The notes under the pieces are model-generated. The model worked only from the letters and a program-made list of their open reading frames with translations. It had not been told where the DNA came from and made no database searches. The position numbers and the translations under genes are program-made. DNA of 17,050 nt from Bacteroidota bacterium (GTDB lineage: Bacteria; Bacteroidota; Bacteroidia; Bacteroidales; B18-G4), in contig QMPN01000035.1 of the NCBI GenBank assembly GCA_003648575.1, forward strand, positions 1 through 17,050, read 5' to 3'. Shown piece by piece: positions 14,481-17,050 of this stretch (within the stretch, counting starts at the first letter, position 1; each line of letters opens with the position of its first letter).

Positions 14481-15259
14481 CAGATCTGATCTTTGAGGAA
14501 TTGTGAAACATGTTCGAAGAACTCCTTCGGGGCATCGGCATGTACCCAGTGGGTCCCCTCCTTTATCGTATGCAGGTCCATGTTGTTAAAATTCTTTTTC
14601 ATGACCGGGATATCTTCTTCAATGATATAGTCGGACCTTCCGCCACGAATAAACAAGGTAGGCTGATCAAAAACAGTTGAATAAAACACCCCGTCGTACA
14701 TGGAATCCATGTTGAGGTCGATGGCTTCCAGGTTTATTCTCCATCCCAGTATATCTTTCTCCTTCCAGAAAAGGTTTTTCATCAGAAACTGGACAATGCG
14801 TGGGCTGTCGATGAAAGTTTTCATATGCTGTTCCACATCCTGCCGGGATGATGCTTTAGAAAAATCGACTGATTTCATGGCATCGATCAAAGTCCGGTGA
14901 TATGTGTGCGAAATATAGGTACGCATACTGGTATCCACTACAATAAGTGCGCTCACATCATCAGGGTTTTCGAGGGTATAACGCATGGCTACCTTTCCTC
15001 CCATAGAATGACCCAGGATAATGGGCATCTCTATCTCCTGCTGCTCGATAAACTCTACCAGATCGTCGACCAGGGCATAATAAGTAAAAGCATAATGATG
15101 CGGTGAGCGGCCATGATTACGCTGGTCGAGCAGGTACACTTCAAAGCCCATATCAGCGATCCGCTTCCCAAATGTGACCCAGTTGTCGGAGATACCGAAG
15201 ATCCCATGAAGGATGATAAGAGGCCTACCGGAGCCGTATTTTTTGAAATGGAGATTCAT
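14480..15259 (-). CDS. Alpha/beta hydrolase (YbfF-like esterase family)
   Basis: A 259-residue serine hydrolase. Visible elements are the oxyanion-loop segment LHGIFG (17-22), DQRNHGRSP (45-53), and the nucleophile elbow GHSMGG with Ser85. An acid in GGRSDY and the catalytic His in EGTHWVHAD follow near the end. The short size and DQRNHGRSP fit the YbfF/ABHD11-type esterases; the substrate is unknown. I start the gene at the ATG 15257-15259 (MNLHFKKYG). A longer frame to 15367 exists, but those 36 extra residues (repeats of MSHVSSL type) are only the translation of a heptamer repeat array. The gene is coupled to queA by TGATG. Confidence 0.88.
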   Translation of the reverse strand: MNLHFKKYGSGRPLIILHGIFGISDNWVTFGKRIADMGFEVYLLDQRNHGRSPHHYAFTYYALVDDLVEFIEQQEIEMPIILGHSMGGKVAMRYTLENPDDVSALIVVDTSMRTYISHTYHRTLIDAMKSVDFSKASSRQDVEQHMKTFIDSPRIVQFLMKNLFWKEKDILGWRINLEAIDLNMDSMYDGVFYSTVFDQPTLFIRGGRSDYIIEEDIPVMKKNFNNMDLHTIKEGTHWVHADAPKEFFEHVSQFLKDQI

Positions 15260-15280
15260 CGGGGCAAAGGTAAGAATATT

Positions 15281-15350
15281 AGACATGAGACATGAGACAT
15301 GAGACATGAGGCTTGAGACTTGAGATATGAGACTTGAGACATGAGGCAAG
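15281..15350. repeat. Heptamer tandem repeat array, AGACATG/AGACTTG type (10 units)
   Basis: Ten units in perfect 7-base phase: four AGACATG, then AGGCTTG, AGACTTG, AGATATG, AGACTTG, AGACATG and AGGCAAG. It directly abuts a GTCATCCTGA-type repeat. A shorter array of the same unit with the same flank lies at 16794-16828. Confidence 0.93.
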
Positions 15351-15404
15351 TAGATAAAAATTGTCATCCTGATCCCGTGGAGCGAAGCGAAGCGGGAGAA
15401 GGAT
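15351..15404 (+). repeat. Dispersed intergenic repeat, TAGATAAAAATTGTCATCCTG type, copy 1
   Basis: Starts TAGATAAAAATTGTCATCCT and continues with a GAGCGAAGCGAAGCGGGAG core and AGAAGGATC. Related copies are at 15535-15597 (reverse), 16578-16630, 16728-16775 (reverse) and 16829-16895. The GTCATCCTGA...GCGAAGC...GAAGGATC style is a familiar non-coding repeat of environmental Bacteroidota genomes. Confidence 0.75.
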
Positions 15405-15423
15405 CGGTATCAAGTTGCACCCA

Positions 15424-15488
15424 TGTTGGCAGAACATCCTGCTAGCGAATGACACAACTGCTGGCAGAACATCTTGCTGGCTTAATGC
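15424..15488. repeat. Two direct copies of a ~28-base unit
   Basis: TGTTGGCAGAACATCCTGCT (from 15424) and TGCTGGCAGAACATCTTGCT (from about 15459) are imperfect direct repeats. They lie between two inverted copies of the GTCATCCTGA-type repeat. No coding potential is seen. Confidence 0.6.
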
Positions 15489-15534
15489 AAAACTACACGC
15501 AAAGCCCTCTATCTGTGGCGGAGAAAATTGATAC

Positions 15535-15597
15535 AGTTCCTTCGTCGTTCACTGCGTTCTCTCCTCAGGATAACAATTTTCACCTACAGGCTTTAAT
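15535..15597 (-). repeat. Dispersed intergenic repeat, reverse copy 2
   Basis: Read on the minus strand it begins GTAGGTGAAAATTGTTATCC and continues TGAGGAGAG...GACGAAGGAAC, a diverged copy of the repeat at 15351-15404 in opposite orientation. The pair bounds a segment of about 245 bases, like a small non-autonomous element. Confidence 0.6.
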
Positions 15598-15674
15598 GAT
15601 AAAGTATCCATCCTACTAAGCAGGTCTTGGTTAATTCAGAAAATATTTTATAGATGGTTTTTTTGAAGTGCAGA

Positions 15675-15902
15675 CTACAGTTCCAAGTTCTGAGGCAATA
15701 ACTCGTCCAGCTTGTTTACTTTGTGCTCAGGTATAATCTCTAGCACTCTTTTAAGCCAGTCGAAAGGATTTACATCATTCTTTTTGCAGGTTCCAAAAAA
15801 TGAGTAGAACATGGCAGCCCTTTCAGCCCCTCTGGATGATCCGGCAAACAGGTAGTTTTTCCTTCCCAGGGCGATTGGCCGGATAGCATTTTCTGCCGTG
15901 GA
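15675..15902 (-). pseudogene. IS66-family transposase, C-terminal remnant
   Basis: The minus strand encodes the last 75 residues of an IS66 transposase. It begins with AENAIRPIALGRKNYLFAGS, which includes the final Glu of the DDE triad (AEN) and the family-typical IRPIALGRKNYLF. Then come RGAERAAMFYSFFGTCK, NDVNPFDWLKRVLE, IPEHKVNKLDELLP and a TAG stop. The first ~400 residues are missing: upstream on the same strand the sequence turns into an LRR-like gene in another frame. So this is a dead fragment left by deletion or recombination. I could not find a convincing terminal inverted repeat on the 15600-15670 side. Confidence 0.9.
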
Positions 15903-16372
15903 TTGTCTCTTATGATAAATTCTCCATTTATCATACTTAAGCTTTCCAATCCGCTGAAGTTGTACAATGAATCATTATATGTTATGCTAAAATCACCATT
16001 TATAGCAGTAAGACTGCTAATGCCCTCTAGGTTTATTAATGCTTCATTATCCCAAACATTAAAACTTCCATCTATCGTTGTTAAACTCCCAATTCCTGAA
16101 AGGTTATGTAAAGAGTCAGTACTATAAATATTGAAATCACCTCCTATATATGTTAAAACACTTAAACCATTTAAATTTGAAATGCCAATACCAGAAGAAT
16201 TAGCATATATAGATACACTGCCTTCAATTTCTGAACATCCAGGATAATTAAATTGAAAACTATCTACTTCTAATTGATTTTTAAAAACAATCCCTTCAGG
16301 TAAGCACGATTGACAAATTCCACCTAAGTGAAAGAGAATCATTGATATGCAAAAAAACATGGAAACCCTCAT
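15770..16372 (-). pseudogene. Truncated secreted LRR-like protein, 3' end replaced by out-of-frame IS66 sequence
   Basis: The first ~157 residues are a secreted protein. A signal peptide (MRVSMFFCISMILFHLGGICQS) is followed by CLPEGIVFKNQLEVDSFQ and a Cys-bearing NYPGCSEIEGSVSIY. Then come regular ~24-residue repeats of the form (S)L-x-x-(I/L)-x-G-(D/S/E)-F-x-I-x-x-(N/D)-(D/E)-x-L-x-N-(L/F)-x-G. This receptor-L-domain/LRR-like type is common in Bacteroidota cell-surface proteins, usually longer and with a secretion-sorting C-terminus. After Asp156-Asn157 the frame runs into IS66 transposase DNA read in the wrong frame and stops at 15770. The gene is therefore truncated and probably non-functional. 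Lower G+C than its neighbours suggests it belongs to the accessory genome. Confidence 0.75.
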
Positions 16373-16407
16373 AATCTCAGTTGTTAGTATTATTTTGCAT
16401 TATGCTT

Positions 16408-16429
16408 CAATTGTCTATAAATACAATTG
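16408..16429. promoter_or_regulatory. Inverted repeat upstream of the LRR-like gene
   Basis: CAATTGT (16408-16414) and ACAATTG (16423-16429) are a perfect inverted pair around CTATAAAT, 36 bases before the LRR-like start codon. It is placed like an operator or promoter element. AT-rich surroundings make chance occurrence possible. Confidence 0.35.
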
Positions 16430-16577
16430 CATTTACACACCCAAACAAGGATATATTGGTCATTGACTTAATACACCCTCTATTGGCAGTAAAGGACAAT
16501 ATCAAATATAGAAATAAATAAGATGTGACAGCAGCAAAAATCGTCAATTAAAAATTCTGGTTAAAAAAATCCAAAGT

Positions 16578-16775
16578 TTATAGGTAAAAACTGTCATCTT
16601 GACGAGCCCGGGTAATCGGGGGAGGAAAGAAGAATTTCAATATTCAGTTTCGAGTGTAAAGAAATTGCAGGCAGCATGCAATCCTTCTACAGTTCGTACC
16701 TATCAACTATCTGCAATTCGACATGCATTCTTCGTCGCCCGCTTTGCAGGGCTCCTCTGAATGACAGCTTATACT
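16578..16775. repeat. Inverted pair of GTCATCCTGA-type repeats (about 200 bases)
   Basis: The left arm reads TAGGTAAAAACTGTCATCTT then GACGAGCC...GGAGGAAAGAAGAAT. The right arm, read on the minus strand from about 16775, gives AAGCTGTCATTCAGAGGAGC then CCTGCAAAGCGGGCGACGAAGAATGC. The two arms face each other around about 90 bases of unrelated sequence. The layout is like that of the pair at 15351-15597. Confidence 0.55.
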
Positions 16776-16793
16776 TATTTCCTAAAATAAATG

Positions 16794-16828
16794 GAACATG
16801 AGACTCGAGACTTGAGATTTGAGGCTAG
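16794..16828. repeat. Short heptamer array, AGACTTG type (5 units)
   Basis: Units GAACATG, AGACTCG, AGACTTG, AGATTTG and AGGCTAG stand in 7-base phase, immediately followed by TAGATAAAAATTGTCATCCT. This is the same arrangement as at 15281-15370. Confidence 0.85.
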
Positions 16829-16895
16829 TAGATAAAAATTGTCATCCTGCTTCGGCCGCCGAAGCTTAAGCGCAGGCGGGATTAGAGCGAGGAAG
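16829..16895 (+). repeat. Dispersed intergenic repeat, copy following the short heptamer array
   Basis: It begins TAGATAAAAATTGTCATCCT, identical to the start of the copy at 15351. Then comes a stem-like part CTTCGGCCGCCGAAG (CTTCGGC pairs with GCCGAAG) and AGAGCGAGGAAGGA. It ends about 35 bases from the pdxJ stop. Confidence 0.7.
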
Positions 16896-16929
16896 GACCG
16901 CCTTCCCTTTAGCTCCTGGCATATTAAAA

Positions 16930-17050
16930 CTACCGGCCAGCTAATTGCCTCAGATACATTTGTATGGCATTCTCAAGACCGAAATACAATGCATCGCTGA
17001 TGAGGGCATGACCTATGGAAACCTCCAGCAAGCCTTCAAGACCGCTTGCA
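16930..17050 (-). CDS. pdxJ: Pyridoxine 5'-phosphate synthase PdxJ, C-terminal end only
   Basis: Forty codons, counting the stop, on the minus strand, continuing beyond the window. The residues [20 protein letters not shown] followed by [12 protein letters not shown] match the conserved C-terminus of PdxJ. SIGHALI is the phosphate-binding E-(V/L)-(N/S)-IGHA segment at the end of the TIM barrel. PdxJ condenses 3-amino-1-hydroxyacetone phosphate with deoxyxylulose 5-phosphate in de novo vitamin B6 synthesis. The stop is TAG at 16930-16932. Confidence 0.93.
   Translation of the reverse strand, partial: ASGLEGLLEVSIGHALISDALYFGLENAIQMYLRQLAGR

Larger units (their letters stand above)
16373..16929. 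other. Non-coding repeat-rich stretch
   Basis: Apart from the inverted repeat near the LRR-like gene, the stretch holds GTCATCCTGA-type repeats and a short heptamer array, listed separately. I see no gene or RNA in it. A CAAATATA at 16503-16510 (minus-strand TATATTTG) could be a -7 element, but it is far from the LRR-like start. Confidence 0.6.

Noticed and set aside
15265..15272. TACCTTTG (minus strand) as promoter of the hydrolase/queA pair
   Set aside because: It fits TAnnTTTG but sits only five bases from the start codon with no -33 box. Several chance matches to this degenerate octamer are expected over both strands of 17 kb.
15260..15367. N-terminal extension of the alpha/beta hydrolase
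   Set aside because: The extra residues are the translated AGACATG heptamer array; the conserved domain begins at the ATG 15257-15259.
15600..15670. IS66 terminal inverted repeat
   Set aside because: No sequence here could be paired with a second end, and the upstream end of the element is missing, so an end cannot be assigned.

Overview
The window looks like a chromosomal segment of an anaerobic or facultative Bacteroidota bacterium. The evidence is indirect. Several starts lack a Shine-Dalgarno sequence, and TAnnTTTG-type -7 promoter elements stand in front of several genes. There is a secreted leucine-rich-repeat-like protein of a type common in this phylum, and the QueA, PdxJ, TatC and IS66 sequences have a Bacteroidota flavour. 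I could not run a database search, so this placement is inference.

Layout. (1) 1-932, plus strand: the end of a mobA-like gene and a mobB-like P-loop gene, overlapping by ATGA (molybdenum cofactor maturation). (2) 922-4073, minus strand: a Rieske protein translationally coupled to a 910-residue fusion of a b6-type cytochrome b with a 12-haem c-type domain. (3) 4074-4448: divergent promoter region. (4) 4449-10711, plus strand: a seven-gene operon encoding a Tat-exported molybdopterin oxidoreductase, a four-cluster ferredoxin-like subunit, an NrfD/PsrC membrane subunit, two half-size YeeE/YedE sulfur transporters and two membrane-anchored rhodanese-like proteins. (5) 10855-11091: a small cysteine-rich membrane protein with its own likely promoter. 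(6) 11147-11998, minus: tatC. (7) 12081-12270: a long heptamer tandem array, followed by a class I isoprenoid-synthase-like gene (12271-13266). (8) 13263-15259, minus: queA and an alpha/beta hydrolase, coupled by TGATG. (9) 15260-16929: a repeat-rich accessory stretch with heptamer arrays, several GTCATCCTGA-type dispersed repeats, an IS66 transposase remnant and a truncated LRR-like secreted protein. (10) 16930-17050, minus: the 3' end of pdxJ.

How the genes fit together. The core is a periplasmic sulfur-handling respiratory system. The Mo enzyme, Fe-S protein and NrfD form a PsrABC/PhsABC/SoeABC-like complex exchanging electrons with the quinone pool. The YeeE/YedE pair would move sulfur species across the membrane. 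The rhodaneses would carry sulfane sulfur. The divergent Rieske/cytochrome b/multihaem unit is a second quinone-linked module that could pass electrons to periplasmic acceptors. MobA/MobB and TatC supply cofactor and export functions.

The most striking observation is that both rhodanese domains have lost the usual active-site cysteine (Ser and Gly in its place), yet both end in an identical VVEGGC tail after a basic stretch. This suggests that the sulfur-carrying thiol has moved to a flexible C-terminal arm. Together with the Rieske/b/dodecahaem fusion, this is the best candidate for an undescribed system here. The substrate and direction (thiosulfate, polysulfide, tetrathionate or sulfite; reduction or oxidation) cannot be decided from sequence alone.
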